Origin: AP-15 sp963790875
GTDB lineage: Bacteria; Pseudomonadota; Alphaproteobacteria; ATCC43930; CGMCC-115725
Length of the DNA: 64,000 nucleotides
Direction: 5' to 3'
NCBI GenBank assembly: GCA_963790875.1
Contig: CAWBQT010000025.1
Coordinates: 6,035-70,034 of the forward strand
Under the pieces are notes generated by a model. The model was not told the origin of the DNA. It did not search any database and saw nothing but the letters and a program-made list of their open reading frames with translations. Of the stretch, positions 1 through 8,382 are shown piece after piece (the first letter of the stretch is position 1; each line of letters opens with the position of its first letter). The position numbers were made by a program, and so were the translations under genes.

Positions 1-2
1 TC

Positions 3-152
3 GAACATGCCCAGAAGATCCTGGCGCGCACCGAACTGCCGCTGTCCGAGGTGGCACTCGCCGCCGGCTTCGCCGATCAAAGTCATCTGGCACGGCATTT
101 TCGCCAGCTGCTCGGCGCGACGCCGCGCGAGTTCCGTCTCTCGCGACGCTGA
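3..152 (+). CDS. AraC-family transcriptional regulator, C-terminal end (partial)
   Basis: Only the last 49 codons are inside the window; the gene starts upstream. The reading frame shows the second helix-turn-helix of an AraC/XylS DNA-binding domain: LPLSEVALAAGFADQSHLAR followed by HFRQLLGATPREFR, which matches the usual AraC signature ending. The protein would bind DNA in the cytoplasm and control genes that cannot be identified from here. It ends at TGA 150-152, and about 150 bp without a gene separates it from the next start. The ligand-sensing N-terminal half is not visible, so the regulated pathway is unknown. Confidence 0.85.
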   Translation, partial: EHAQKILARTELPLSEVALAAGFADQSHLARHFRQLLGATPREFRLSRR

Positions 153-302
153 GAGCTGCAAGTCGCGAAGTCACGGGCGTCGGCCCGCCGGGCAATTCGT
201 AGCGGCGCTCGCGTTTCCTGCATCGTGGTGTGAAGCGGTTCACAGCACGGCTCGCGTCCGCGCACCATCTTCAGCCGGCGACTACCAAAATGGAGGAGGG
301 AA

Positions 303-1046
303 ATGCCTAATTATCGCTTCGGCAAGCATCCGCCGAAAAACGACTACCGGACGCTGCTCTTCAAGAATTATCTCACCAGGGATCTGGCGCCGCCCCCCGC
401 TTCGGTAAACACGCTGGCGCGTGTCTATGACGAACTCGGCGTGTCGAACCCGGCGACACTGTTCCCGATGGACGGCAATGATACTCTGGGGGATTGCACG
501 ATCGCCGCCGTCGCGCACGCCATCACGACCTATCGCGGCCTGATCAGCAAAAAACCGCACATCATGACCCAGCAGGCCGCGATCAAATTGTACTTCCATC
601 TGACCGGCGGCGTCAATTCCGGCCTCAACGAACTCGACGTACTGAATTATTGGCAAAGCAACGCCGTCGATGGGGACAAGATCCTGGCGTTCGCCAAGAT
701 CGATCCAAAGAACCACACCCACGTGCAGCAGGCCATTCAGATTTTTGGCGGCGTCTACCTGGGGTTCCAGGTTCAGCAGAACGCCGTTCAGGAGTTCGAC
801 AACCATCAACCGTGGACACCGGGCCCGCTCACCAATGACGGCCACGCGGTCTTCGCTGTCGCCTACGACCAGACTGGCCTCACCGTGCTGACCTGGGGAA
901 ATACCCAAGTGGGCACCTGGCCGTGGTGGGACGAGTGCGTCGACGAGGCCTACGCGATCCTGCCGCCGGAGGCGACGAAGCCAGGCTTCGCCCCGGGCTT
1001 CGACATCGCGCAGCTGCAAGCCGACCTCGCCGACGTGTCGACCTGA
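303..1046 (+). CDS. Papain-like (C1/C39-type) cysteine peptidase homologue
   Basis: The 247-residue protein has no obvious signal peptide. Three spaced motifs suggest a papain-like fold: LGDCTIAAVAHAI with a candidate nucleophile Cys around residue 64, DGHAVFAVAY with a candidate His around residue 179, and LTWGNTQ with an Asn around residue 200. This is the Cys-His-Asn order of papain-type and C39-like enzymes. A very strong ribosome-binding site (GGAGGAGGG) sits just before ATG 303. No neighbour suggests a substrate, and no leader peptide or transporter partner is nearby, so a bacteriocin-processing role is not supported. Peptidase activity is inferred from motif order; the protein could be an inactive relative. 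Confidence 0.65.
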   Translation: MPNYRFGKHPPKNDYRTLLFKNYLTRDLAPPPASVNTLARVYDELGVSNPATLFPMDGNDTLGDCTIAAVAHAITTYRGLISKKPHIMTQQAAIKLYFHLTGGVNSGLNELDVLNYWQSNAVDGDKILAFAKIDPKNHTHVQQAIQIFGGVYLGFQVQQNAVQEFDNHQPWTPGPLTNDGHAVFAVAYDQTGLTVLTWGNTQVGTWPWWDECVDEAYAILPPEATKPGFAPGFDIAQLQADLADVST

Positions 1047-1293
1047 TCCGGACGCGCGTTCCGGGGCCGCTCCGATATCGCACGAAACGAGCCGCAGTCC
1101 GAGTTGCGGGCTGCGGCTCTCACCGCCGTCGAGACGATCATCGCCGAAACAGGGATGCGACGTGAAATCGAATAGGCGGGCTCTCGCACGGCCTGGTGAA
1201 TATCCATGCTATGCATGGAAAGTATATAATCAAGCAATTTGGCAAATGCAAAACGCCCCGCTATATCGAGCCTCACACGACAGGAGGCCAGTG

Positions 1294-1680
1294 ATGAACG
1301 AACCATCGTCCGTCGGCAACCGCGGCTATCACGCGCACGTCTATTACGACCCGGCGACGACCCGCCCAATCGCGGAGCGGCTGTGCCGGCGGCTCGCCGA
1401 GGAGTTTTCGGTCGAATTCGGCGGCTTCCGCGACGGACCGGTCGGGCCGCACCCGGTCGCCAATGTCCAGGTCATCTTCACGGCGGAGCAGTTCCAGAAG
1501 ATCGTGCCGTGGCTGATGCTCAACCGCGACGGGCTCGACATCCTGGTACACATGCTGACCGACGATTCGGTCGCCGACCACAGTAGCCGCGCCCTGTGGC
1601 TCGGCAATCCGGTGCCAATGAAGCTCGAGGTGCTGCGCCCCAGCTACCGCGCCGAGCTGCTGCCGAGCGCGGCGCGATAG
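1294..1680 (+). CDS. DOPA 4,5-dioxygenase family protein
   Basis: A 128-residue protein carrying the family hallmarks YHAHVYYD near the N-terminus and VGPHPVANVQV in the middle, followed by LNRDGLDILVHMLTDD and a WLGNPVPM segment. The family is named for fungal and plant enzymes that open the ring of DOPA; bacterial members are small cytoplasmic proteins whose substrates are mostly untested. The conserved His residues of HAH and GPHP probably bind metal. ATG 1294 was chosen because AGGAGG lies eight bases upstream; a longer in-frame extension to 1162 has no ribosome-binding site. It is a single gene, not clearly in an operon. Confidence 0.85.
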   Translation: MNEPSSVGNRGYHAHVYYDPATTRPIAERLCRRLAEEFSVEFGGFRDGPVGPHPVANVQVIFTAEQFQKIVPWLMLNRDGLDILVHMLTDDSVADHSSRALWLGNPVPMKLEVLRPSYRAELLPSAAR

Positions 1681-1767
1681 AACTTTTTCGACCATCGACG
1701 CCGAGATTTAGGGCAATCCGGTGTTCTTAATGATCCGATTTGCGCCCGAAACCCGGAAGATTCGGGC

Positions 1768-3504
1768 CTAGCGCCACAGATTGGTGCGCGCCAGATCGAT
1801 CAGCTCGTCGCCGCGGCCGCTCATCACCGCCCGGACCATGTAGAGCGTGAAGCCTTTGGCCATCTCCAGCGTGACGGCGGGCGGCATCGCCAGCTCGGTC
1901 CGGTTGACGACGGCGTCAACCAGGACCGGTCCGGCATGCGCCAGCGCCGCGGCGATGCCGGCCTCGACCTCGCTCGGGTGTTCGAGGCGAATCCCGCGGA
2001 TGCCGGCGGCTTCGGCCATGGCCGCGAAATTCGGGTTCTTGAACTCGGTGCCGAAAGGCAGAAAACCGGTGGATTTCTGCTCGAGCTCGATAAAGCCGAG
2101 CGCGCCGTTGTTGAAGACAACGACCTTCACCGGCAGCCCGAGCTGCGCGAGGCTGAGGAAGTCCCCCATCAGCATTTGAAACCCGCCATCGCCGGACAGC
2201 GAGATCACCTGGCGGCCGGGAAACGCCGATTGCGCGCCGATCGCCTGCGCCATCGCATTGGCCATCGAGCCATGCCAGAACGAGCCGACGAGCCGCCGCT
2301 TGCCGTTCATCGCCAGATAGCGCGCGGCCCAAACCGTCGGCAGGCCGACGTCGCAGGTGAAGACGGCGTCCGCCGCGGCCCGATCGCTGATCGCCTTCGC
2401 GACCTGCTGCGGATGGATCAGCTTGCCGCCCGGCGCCGCAACGGCCAGATCGTCGAGCGCCTGGCGCGCCTTCGCGTAGTGCTCGCGCGCCTGCGTCAGA
2501 TGCATGCCGTCGGGGTTCTGCCGCAGCAACGGCAGCAGCGCCGCGAGCGTCGCCTTGACGTCGCCGACGACGCCGAGATCGACCGCCGCGCGGCGCCCGA
2601 TCTGCTCCGGCCGCAGATCGACCTGCGCGATGCGCACGCCGTCGCCGCGCGGATAGAACTGCCGGTACGGAAAATCGGTGCCGAGCATCAACAGCACGTC
2701 GCAGTCGAGCATCGCGTAATAGCCGGAGGCAAAGCCGATGAGGCCGGTCATGCCGACATCGTAGGGGTTGTCCCATTCGACATGTTCCTTGCCGCGCAAG
2801 GCATGCACGATCGGCGCCCTGAGCCGCTCGCCGAGCGCCAAGAGCTCGTCATGGGCGCCGGCGCAGCCCGAGCCGCACAGGATCGTGACACGCCCTTCGC
2901 GGTTCAGCAGCGCCGCGAGCCGGTCTAGATCCTCTTTTGCCGGCGTCACGACCGGCCGCGGCGGCAGCAGGCTCGCAACCTTGGGCGGTGGTGCCTCGGC
3001 CGCCGCCTGCAATGCGACATCGCCCGGGATCACGACGACTGAAACGCCGCCTTTGCCGACCGCTTCGCGGATCGCGATTTCGAGCGCGCGCGGCATCTGG
3101 TTGGCGCCGGAGACCAGTTCGCAATAATGGCTGCACTCGCGAAACAGCTCTTGCGGGTGGGTTTCCTGAAAATATCCGGCACCGATCTCGCCCGAAGGAA
3201 TGTGCGCGGCAATGGCCAATACCGGCACGCGCGAGCGGTGACAGTCGAACAGGCCGTTGATCAGATGCAGGTTCCCCGGTCCGCAACTGCCGGCGCAGAC
3301 GGCGAGTTCGCCGGTCAGGTGCGCGTCGGCGCCGGCCGCGAAGGCGCCTGCCTCTTCGTTCCGGACATGCAGCCACGCGATCCTGCCCTGCCGGCGGATC
3401 GCATCGGTAATGCCGTTGAGGCTGTCGCCGACAACGCCGTAGATGCGCTTGACGCCGGCGGCAGCGAGGATTTCTGCAAACTGGTCGGCGACCGTCTTCG
3501 GCAT
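1768..3504 (-). CDS. poxB: Pyruvate dehydrogenase (quinone)/pyruvate oxidase, thiamine diphosphate-dependent
   Basis: The 578-residue protein has the full three-domain layout of thiamine diphosphate-dependent decarboxylases. The N-terminal PYR domain carries the catalytic Glu in HVRNEEAGAFAAGA, the middle domain would bind FAD, and the C-terminal PP domain holds GDGGFQMLMGDF plus the downstream NN. The start MPKTVADQFAEILAAAGVKRIYG and the overall motif spacing match PoxB, which oxidises pyruvate to acetate and CO2 and passes electrons to ubiquinone at the membrane. In E. coli it works at low growth rates. It is monocistronic here; the downstream gene is co-oriented but about 115 bp away. An acetolactate synthase-like role is the main alternative. 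Confidence 0.88.
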   Translation of the reverse strand: MPKTVADQFAEILAAAGVKRIYGVVGDSLNGITDAIRRQGRIAWLHVRNEEAGAFAAGADAHLTGELAVCAGSCGPGNLHLINGLFDCHRSRVPVLAIAAHIPSGEIGAGYFQETHPQELFRECSHYCELVSGANQMPRALEIAIREAVGKGGVSVVVIPGDVALQAAAEAPPPKVASLLPPRPVVTPAKEDLDRLAALLNREGRVTILCGSGCAGAHDELLALGERLRAPIVHALRGKEHVEWDNPYDVGMTGLIGFASGYYAMLDCDVLLMLGTDFPYRQFYPRGDGVRIAQVDLRPEQIGRRAAVDLGVVGDVKATLAALLPLLRQNPDGMHLTQAREHYAKARQALDDLAVAAPGGKLIHPQQVAKAISDRAAADAVFTCDVGLPTVWAARYLAMNGKRRLVGSFWHGSMANAMAQAIGAQSAFPGRQVISLSGDGGFQMLMGDFLSLAQLGLPVKVVVFNNGALGFIELEQKSTGFLPFGTEFKNPNFAAMAEAAGIRGIRLEHPSEVEAGIAAALAHAGPVLVDAVVNRTELAMPPAVTLEMAKGFTLYMVRAVMSGRGDELIDLARTNLWR

Positions 3505-3620
3505 GACAGGCCTCCCGCGGCTGGGTTGCGCGAAATGTTCGACGGATCACGATAATCAGGCGACCACACCAGTCAATTCTGGTGAATTTCCGGCGGATTT
3601 AACCTGCACCCAAAGAGGCC

Positions 3621-4802
3621 TCAACCAGCTGCGGCAAGGAGGCCGTCGGTCTTGTGGTTGAGGGCCGCGACGAGCCCCTCGATGCCGTCGTGATTGAGGA
3701 TCGCGGCAAATTCCGAACGGCGGGTCGCCACCTCGCTGATCGTACCGTCGAGATAGATGTCGGCGATCAGCCAGGCGTCGCCGCTACGGCGCAGCAGATA
3801 GTCGACCTCGACCGGTTCACCGTCGGCTTTGACGATCCGGCTGTGCACGATGACTCCGAATGGAGCGGGCTGCTCGCGGGTCACTTCGAGCCTCTGCCCG
3901 GCATAACTGGCGAAGCGGTCGGCCCAGACCGCCGCGATGTAGCGTCCAAAACTATCGGTCATTGCCTGGCGCTGTCCGTCGCTGAGCGAGGCCCAGAGCG
4001 GGCCGACCGTCAACCGCGCCATCGCGGCGATGCCGAAGCTGCGGCGTATGACCGGCTCCAGTTGCGCGAGGCGACCGCTCTCGCCCAATGTCCGGCCGTT
4101 CTTCATCGTGCCGAGCAGCGTGTCGTAGAAACCTTGCACGGTGTCGCCGCCGTTCGCCGGCGCGGCATGGACCGCAGCCGATGCTATCGCGAGACCGAGC
4201 CCTGCGGCAAAAATCGCGGCTTTCAGCGACGGCGTTCTGATTGCGTCCGACGGCCACCGAAAAACCGCATGGCCAAAGAGCCGATTACTCGGCCGCTGCC
4301 GTCGTCGCGTCGGGTACCGGCCGACGCCCGGCAGGTCGGTCACGCGGATTTTGGCAGTGAAGCGGTAGCCGCGGCCGAACTCGGTGCGGATGACGTCTCG
4401 GTCCTCGCCGAGCGCCTTGCGCAGTTTGCAGATCTGCACCTTGAGGTTGTCTTCGGTAACCACAAAGCTTGGCCAGCCGCGGTGCAAGAGTTCGTTTTTG
4501 GTGACCAGTGACCCGTCGGCCTCGATCAGGGCGAGGAGCAGATCGAAGGCGCGCGACCCGACTTCGACCGGCACCCCGTCGGCGAGCAGTTGCCGCCGCC
4601 GCGGCAGAACCCGGAAACGACTGAATTCCAGCGCCGCATCGCCTGCCTCATTGGACGGCAGGCGAGCCGGTTGCGACCCGGTGCTCCAGCGACAAGCAAT
4701 CAAACCGTCGCGACGCCGGTCTCTTCCGTTGTCTTCGTTTTTGTGCCTCGCCGGCAATAAATCGCGGTGCTGCGTCTCGCTACGGTTTTCCTGTTCGATC
4801 AT
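3621..4802 (-). CDS. Winged-helix regulator fused by a membrane segment to an HpnM/MlaC-like domain
   Basis: One uninterrupted 393-codon frame joins two unrelated families. Residues about 58-150 form an OmpR-type winged helix (FDLLLALIEADGSLVTKNEL, then RTEFGRGYRFTAK). Residues about 191-212 are a hydrophobic segment ending SAAVHAA, like a membrane anchor or signal peptide. Residues about 216-385 resemble HpnM/MlaC, the periplasmic phospholipid-binding family (FYDTLLGTMKNG, PVIRRSFGIAAMARLTVGP, MTDSFGRYIA). The plan resembles ToxR/CadC regulators, with cytoplasmic DNA binding and a periplasmic sensor. No hopanoid or Mla transport genes are adjacent. A 17-bp motif at 4947-4963 lies upstream in the same orientation. 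A readthrough of two ancestral genes is possible, but no ATG precedes the second domain. Confidence 0.8.
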   Translation of the reverse strand: MIEQENRSETQHRDLLPARHKNEDNGRDRRRDGLIACRWSTGSQPARLPSNEAGDAALEFSRFRVLPRRRQLLADGVPVEVGSRAFDLLLALIEADGSLVTKNELLHRGWPSFVVTEDNLKVQICKLRKALGEDRDVIRTEFGRGYRFTAKIRVTDLPGVGRYPTRRRQRPSNRLFGHAVFRWPSDAIRTPSLKAAIFAAGLGLAIASAAVHAAPANGGDTVQGFYDTLLGTMKNGRTLGESGRLAQLEPVIRRSFGIAAMARLTVGPLWASLSDGQRQAMTDSFGRYIAAVWADRFASYAGQRLEVTREQPAPFGVIVHSRIVKADGEPVEVDYLLRRSGDAWLIADIYLDGTISEVATRRSEFAAILNHDGIEGLVAALNHKTDGLLAAAG

Positions 4803-4946
4803 GATCGCCTCTCCTTCTGTGGCTCGGCTCGTTCGGAAGGTTCGACGTTTTGCAAAAGGGTCTGCGCCCGATCACGGGAGGCTACCGGGCCATCTCGCAG
4901 CGTCCTATTGCACGCGCGGATCGATCGGCTGGTGCCTCGGAATCAG

Positions 4947-4963
4947 CGCTATTACACTTTGGT
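4947..4963 (-). promoter_or_regulatory. Shared upstream motif ACCAAAGTGTAATAGCG (copy 1)
   Basis: Read on the minus strand this 17-bp sequence matches the plus-strand sequence at 6120-6136 at 15 of 17 positions. Each copy lies upstream of, and points toward, a regulatory gene: this one about 145 bp before the fused winged-helix/HpnM gene. The internal TAAT and the preceding CAAAG could be an operator or part of a promoter. No factor can be named. Confidence 0.35.
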
Positions 4964-4991
4964 TTAGGAGGGAGCGCCTCGGACAAACGGG

Positions 4992-5195
4992 GTAGGGCGG
5001 GAAATCGCCAGCGCCTTCCGCCATGATCGGGTCCTGATCACGCCCGGATGACCGGTGATCGATGCAATCGAGACGAGAGAGATCCTGTCTCGGCGAAACC
5101 CCGCTCGACGGCAAGGAACCGCGTCGGAGATCGGGCCTCGAAATAGAATCTGTCGACGTAAATCGGCGGAATGCGCTCGCGCTTTTCCGCCCTAC
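4992..5195. repeat. MITE-like intergenic element bounded by GTAGGGCGG/CCGCCCTAC
   Basis: The 550-bp gap between the winged-helix gene and the FixJ-type gene holds no credible gene. It contains a segment whose ends are inverted copies of GTAGGGCGG. The last 33 bp (5163-5195, read on the minus strand) closely resemble the first 35 bp of a similar element at 51717-51806. It looks like a small non-coding repeat carried in intergenic DNA. Confidence 0.4.
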
Positions 5196-5278
5196 GCTGG
5201 TTCACTCAAAAATCTTGTATTGGACAGTCAGGGTGATCCCTGAGGAGTGCACCCCGACATACGGGAGCTGAAATTACC

Positions 5279-5340
5279 TCGTCATACCGGCGCAAGCCGG
5301 TATCGATGGCAGAAATAGGTCCCGGCTTCGGCCGGGACAA
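5279..5340. repeat. Double-hairpin palindromic repeat, copy A
   Basis: Two adjacent hairpins, ACCGGCGCAAGCCGGT and TCCCGGCTTCGGCCGGGA, lie just downstream of the FixJ-type gene. A second, slightly diverged copy is at 23263-23333 with the same two hairpins and the same spacer pattern. This is typical of dispersed REP/BIME-like intergenic palindromes. It may also act as a transcription end for the gene at 5356-5973. Confidence 0.6.
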
Positions 5341-5355
5341 AAAAGACGGTGGTTT

Positions 5356-5973
5356 CTAAACCGCGGTGACGTTCAGCTTGTCGGCCATTCGCGCCAACTC
5401 GGGCAGCGACGCTGCCTGCATCTTTCGCATGACCTGGCCGCGATGCACCTTGACGGTGATCTCGCTGATCCCGAGGTCGTAGGCGATCTGTTTGTTGAGG
5501 CGGCCGGCCACGACGAGGGCCATCACCTCTCTTTCGCGCGGCGTCAGCGTCGCGAAGCGCTGGCGTAGCGCGGCGATCGCCCTTTCCTCTTCGAGCCAGG
5601 CGCAATCTTGGGAAAGGCCCTGTTGAATCGCATCGAGCAGGTCCTGATCGCGAAACGGCTTTGTCAAGAATTCGACCGCGCCGCCTTTTATCGCCTGGAC
5701 CGACATCGGAATGTCGCCAAATCCGGTGATGAAGATGATCGGCAGACGAATATTCAGCGCCGCCAGTTCCCGTTGCACATCGAGGCCGCTGCGACCGGGC
5801 AGCCGGACGTCGAGGACGAGGCATGCGGGTCCGTCCGGGCGCCCTTCTTTCAGGAACTCCGGCACCGAGGCCAACGCCCTGACCTGCAAGCCGACGGAAC
5901 GCAACAGACCGTCGAGCAACTCGCGGATCCCGGCATCGTCATCGACGACAATGATGGTCGGCTGCGCAGTCAT
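5356..5973 (-). CDS. FixJ/TtrR-type two-component response regulator (receiver plus LuxR HTH)
   Basis: The 205-residue cytoplasmic protein has an N-terminal receiver domain, with acidic pocket VVDDD at residues 9-13, phospho-acceptor Asp55 in CLVLDVRLPG and conserved Lys105 in FLTKPFRD. A C-terminal LuxR/GerE helix-turn-helix follows at about 142-190 (LTPREREVMALVVAGRLNKQ, GISEITVKVHR). This is the standard FixJ plan: phosphorylation by a partner kinase frees the HTH to activate transcription. The probable partner is the histidine kinase at 6671-8239, also on the minus strand, although the orphan receiver gene lies between them on the other strand. No nitrogen-fixation or tetrathionate genes are nearby, so the regulon is unknown. 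Confidence 0.9.
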   Translation of the reverse strand: MTAQPTIIVVDDDAGIRELLDGLLRSVGLQVRALASVPEFLKEGRPDGPACLVLDVRLPGRSGLDVQRELAALNIRLPIIFITGFGDIPMSVQAIKGGAVEFLTKPFRDQDLLDAIQQGLSQDCAWLEEERAIAALRQRFATLTPREREVMALVVAGRLNKQIAYDLGISEITVKVHRGQVMRKMQAASLPELARMADKLNVTAV

Positions 5974-6119
5974 CGCTCACGCCCGCTGCAATGAGGCCCC
6001 AGAACCGCTTCGGTAGCGGCCATCCTAAAAAAAGAATATTCCGGAACCCGTGCGCGCAGGAAGACAGGTTTTCACCGGAAGCAGTCCGCCCGATTGCCGG
6101 TCCCATACCCGTATTTTAC

Positions 6120-6136
6120 ACCAAAGTATAATCGCG
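6120..6136 (+). promoter_or_regulatory. Shared upstream motif ACCAAAGTATAATCGCG (copy 2)
   Basis: This matches the minus-strand copy at 4947-4963 at 15 of 17 positions and lies about 75-105 bp upstream of the orphan receiver gene in the same orientation. The embedded TATAAT resembles a -10 box. A role in regulating both genes is inferred only from the repeated context. Confidence 0.35.
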
Positions 6137-6209
6137 AGCCTTCCGGTTTCGCCTCATCTTTTGGCATGCCGCTGCATATCGCGGCGCGACGCTGCGAGGC
6201 AGCGCCTTG

Positions 6210-6611
6210 ATGAGCCGGGAGGCCGGAGGCGGAGGTTTGGTGCCGAAAACAAGGCCACTGATTGCGATCGTCGACGATGACGAGCCAATGCGCGAGGCCA
6301 TCGGCGGGCTGATGCAGTCTCTGGGGTACCGGGCCGAGACCTACCCCTCCGCTGCAGAATTCTTGAACTCCGGCGATTTCCGCCGCACCGCCTGCCTGAT
6401 CGCCGACGTGCAGATGCCCGGGATGACGGGGCTCGAATTGCATCGCCACCTGATGACGTCGGGAAACAGCATCCCGACCATCCTTGTCACAGCTTTTCCC
6501 GAAGACGGGATGCGACGGCGCGCCTTGGCGGACGGGGTCGTCTGCTGTCTGAGCAAACCATTCGACGAGAACGATCTGCTCGCTGCCATCCGCTCGTCGC
6601 TCTCTATCTGA
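6210..6611 (+). CDS. Single-domain response regulator (orphan receiver)
   Basis: About 133 residues consisting of one CheY-like receiver domain: acidic pocket IVDDDEPM, phospho-acceptor Asp in CLIADVQMPGM, Thr in LVTAFP and conserved Lys in LSKPFDE. There is no output domain, so it probably acts by protein contact or as a phosphate sink in a relay with the divergent kinase at 6671-8239. It lies between that kinase gene and the FixJ-type gene, both on the other strand. The start is uncertain: ATG 6210 is used here, but GTG 6240, immediately after a GGAGG-rich stretch, has a better ribosome-binding site and would remove only the ten leading residues. Confidence 0.85.
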   Translation: MSREAGGGGLVPKTRPLIAIVDDDEPMREAIGGLMQSLGYRAETYPSAAEFLNSGDFRRTACLIADVQMPGMTGLELHRHLMTSGNSIPTILVTAFPEDGMRRRALADGVVCCLSKPFDENDLLAAIRSSLSI

Positions 6612-6670
6612 GCGACGAACTCCCCGACCGCGTGCCCCGCCAATTGCTGCCCCGGAGCATTTACCGGCGC

Positions 6671-8239
6671 TTAACAGGACTCGGCACGACCCGCTCGCGG
6701 CAGGATGAACCAAAACACGGCGCCGCGCGATCCGTCGGTCGTCGCCCCGATCCGTCCGCCATGCGCTTCGATGATCGAACGGCAAATCGAGAGACCCATG
6801 CCCATACCGCCGGGCTTGGTCGTGTAGAACGGATCGAAGAGCCGGTCCGCGCTCGCCGGGTCGAGCCCGGGGCCGGAATCCTGCACCGTCACGCGCAGGT
6901 TGCCGAGACCATCCTGTTCTGTCCGGATCAACAGGCCCCGCGCCGTCGCGCTCGACCCGCTCATCGCTTCGAGAGCGTTGAGGATCAGGTTGAGCATCAC
7001 CTGCTGCAGCTGGATGCGGTCGCCAGCAACGAGCGGTACATCGTCAGCCAGCTGCGTCTGCAGCGCGGTCCCGCTGCTGCGCAATTCGCTCCGCGCGAGG
7101 GCGACGACTTCCGCTGTCACTTCGTTGAAGTCGAGTTTGTCGTTGCTTGGCGTCGCTTGCCTGACGAGCGCGCGAATCCGGCCGATGATGTCGCTGGCGC
7201 GCCTGCCGTCGCGGATGATCCGGCCGAGCGCTTGCCCGGCCTCTGCGAGATTGGGCGGCGCGGCGGCGAGCCAGCGCGATGCCGCATTGGCGTTGGTCAG
7301 CGCCGCCGCGATCGGCTGGCTGACCTCATGCGCGATCGACGCCGCCAGCTGGCCGGTCGCCGTCACCCGATTGGCATGCGCGAGCTGCAGCTGCGCGTCG
7401 CGCAGGCGGGCCTCCTGTTGCCGCAGTTCTTCCTCGGCGCGCTTCAGATCCTCGATGTCGGTGCTCGCCGCGTACCATTCGACAAGATTGTCGCGGGCGT
7501 CGCGCAACGGCACAAAACGCAACAGGCATCGGCGATATTCTCCGTCGGCGCGGCGCAGGCGCGCCTCCCTTTCAAACGGCTCGCCGGCGGCAAAGGCGGC
7601 CCGCCAGCCCTCGCCGGCGCGGTCCTCCGGATGCAGCGCCTCAATCCAACTCCAGTTATGTTCCGTCCCTGGCGCAGGACCGGCATAGTCACGAAAACGT
7701 TCATTGATAAAATTGATCGAACCGTCGGCGGAATTGCTCCAAACCGCCGCCGGAATTGTGTCGATGATGACCTGAAGCCGGTCTCTGACCGCCGCTGCCT
7801 CCCCCAGCTTGCGCGCCCGGCGCACGAGACCGACGACGACCACCGCCGTGGTCGCGAAGGCGATAACGGCCACCGCGTCCTGCGGCGAGGCGATGCGAAA
7901 ACTGAAGCGCGGCTCAGTAAAAAAATAATTGAGGCATCCCGCTGCGATGATCGAGACGCCGACCGCCGGCACCGGACTGCCGCACAGCGACAACAGCACG
8001 ATGACGATCGTGTAGGCGAGACACGCCGTGGCGACCCCGACCTCGAGCTGGAGACCGGCCAAGGTCAACAGCGCAACGACGCCGGCGCCAAGCAACAGCA
8101 CCCCGGCGGCCCGCGGAAAATTGCTGCGGTTTCGATCGAGGAACGCGGGAAACGCCGAAATCGTCAGTTTTCGCTCCCGTCGTCGGCTGCCGGCGCGACG
8201 TCGCGCCGGCAGGATGCGCGGAAGCTGCGGCCGCGCCAA
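6671..8239 (-). CDS. Membrane PAS-domain sensor histidine kinase (DUF4118-type sensor)
   Basis: The 522-residue protein begins with a hydrophobic block (about 42-140, four likely membrane helices) including CLNYFFTEPRFSFRI, typical of the DUF4118/KdpD-type sensor. A PAS/PAC domain follows at about 152-266, then a short coiled coil, the H-box SIAHEVSQPIAA with phospho-accepting His304, and an HATPase domain with N-box NLILNALEAM, DSGPGLD and GMGMGLSICRSIIEAHGG. It should autophosphorylate and pass phosphate to a receiver. The adjacent candidates are the orphan receiver and the FixJ-type regulator. The signal sensed is unknown. The family's usual motifs are all intact. Confidence 0.9.
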   Translation of the reverse strand: MARPQLPRILPARRRAGSRRRERKLTISAFPAFLDRNRSNFPRAAGVLLLGAGVVALLTLAGLQLEVGVATACLAYTIVIVLLSLCGSPVPAVGVSIIAAGCLNYFFTEPRFSFRIASPQDAVAVIAFATTAVVVVGLVRRARKLGEAAAVRDRLQVIIDTIPAAVWSNSADGSINFINERFRDYAGPAPGTEHNWSWIEALHPEDRAGEGWRAAFAAGEPFEREARLRRADGEYRRCLLRFVPLRDARDNLVEWYAASTDIEDLKRAEEELRQQEARLRDAQLQLAHANRVTATGQLAASIAHEVSQPIAAALTNANAASRWLAAAPPNLAEAGQALGRIIRDGRRASDIIGRIRALVRQATPSNDKLDFNEVTAEVVALARSELRSSGTALQTQLADDVPLVAGDRIQLQQVMLNLILNALEAMSGSSATARGLLIRTEQDGLGNLRVTVQDSGPGLDPASADRLFDPFYTTKPGGMGMGLSICRSIIEAHGGRIGATTDGSRGAVFWFILPRAGRAESC

Positions 8240-8382
8240 ATGCAGAGTTGTGGATCGCCGTCAGGCCGGCTCGCGGTGGCCTGGCGCCGGTGAAGCGCTC
8301 GCTGTGCATTCAGGTTATACTGGAGGCGGTCCGGGTTAGGGCTTGCCCGCAACATCGGCCAAGCGAAGGGTTGGCGTGCGCC

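Noticed and set aside
303..1046. Bacteriocin-processing C39 peptidase
   Set aside because: No ABC transporter domain, leader peptide gene or modification enzyme is present nearby, and the protein stands alone.
6632..8293. 553-codon plus-strand open frame opposite the histidine kinase
   Set aside because: Antisense shadow of a kinase with all motifs present; no family character of its own.
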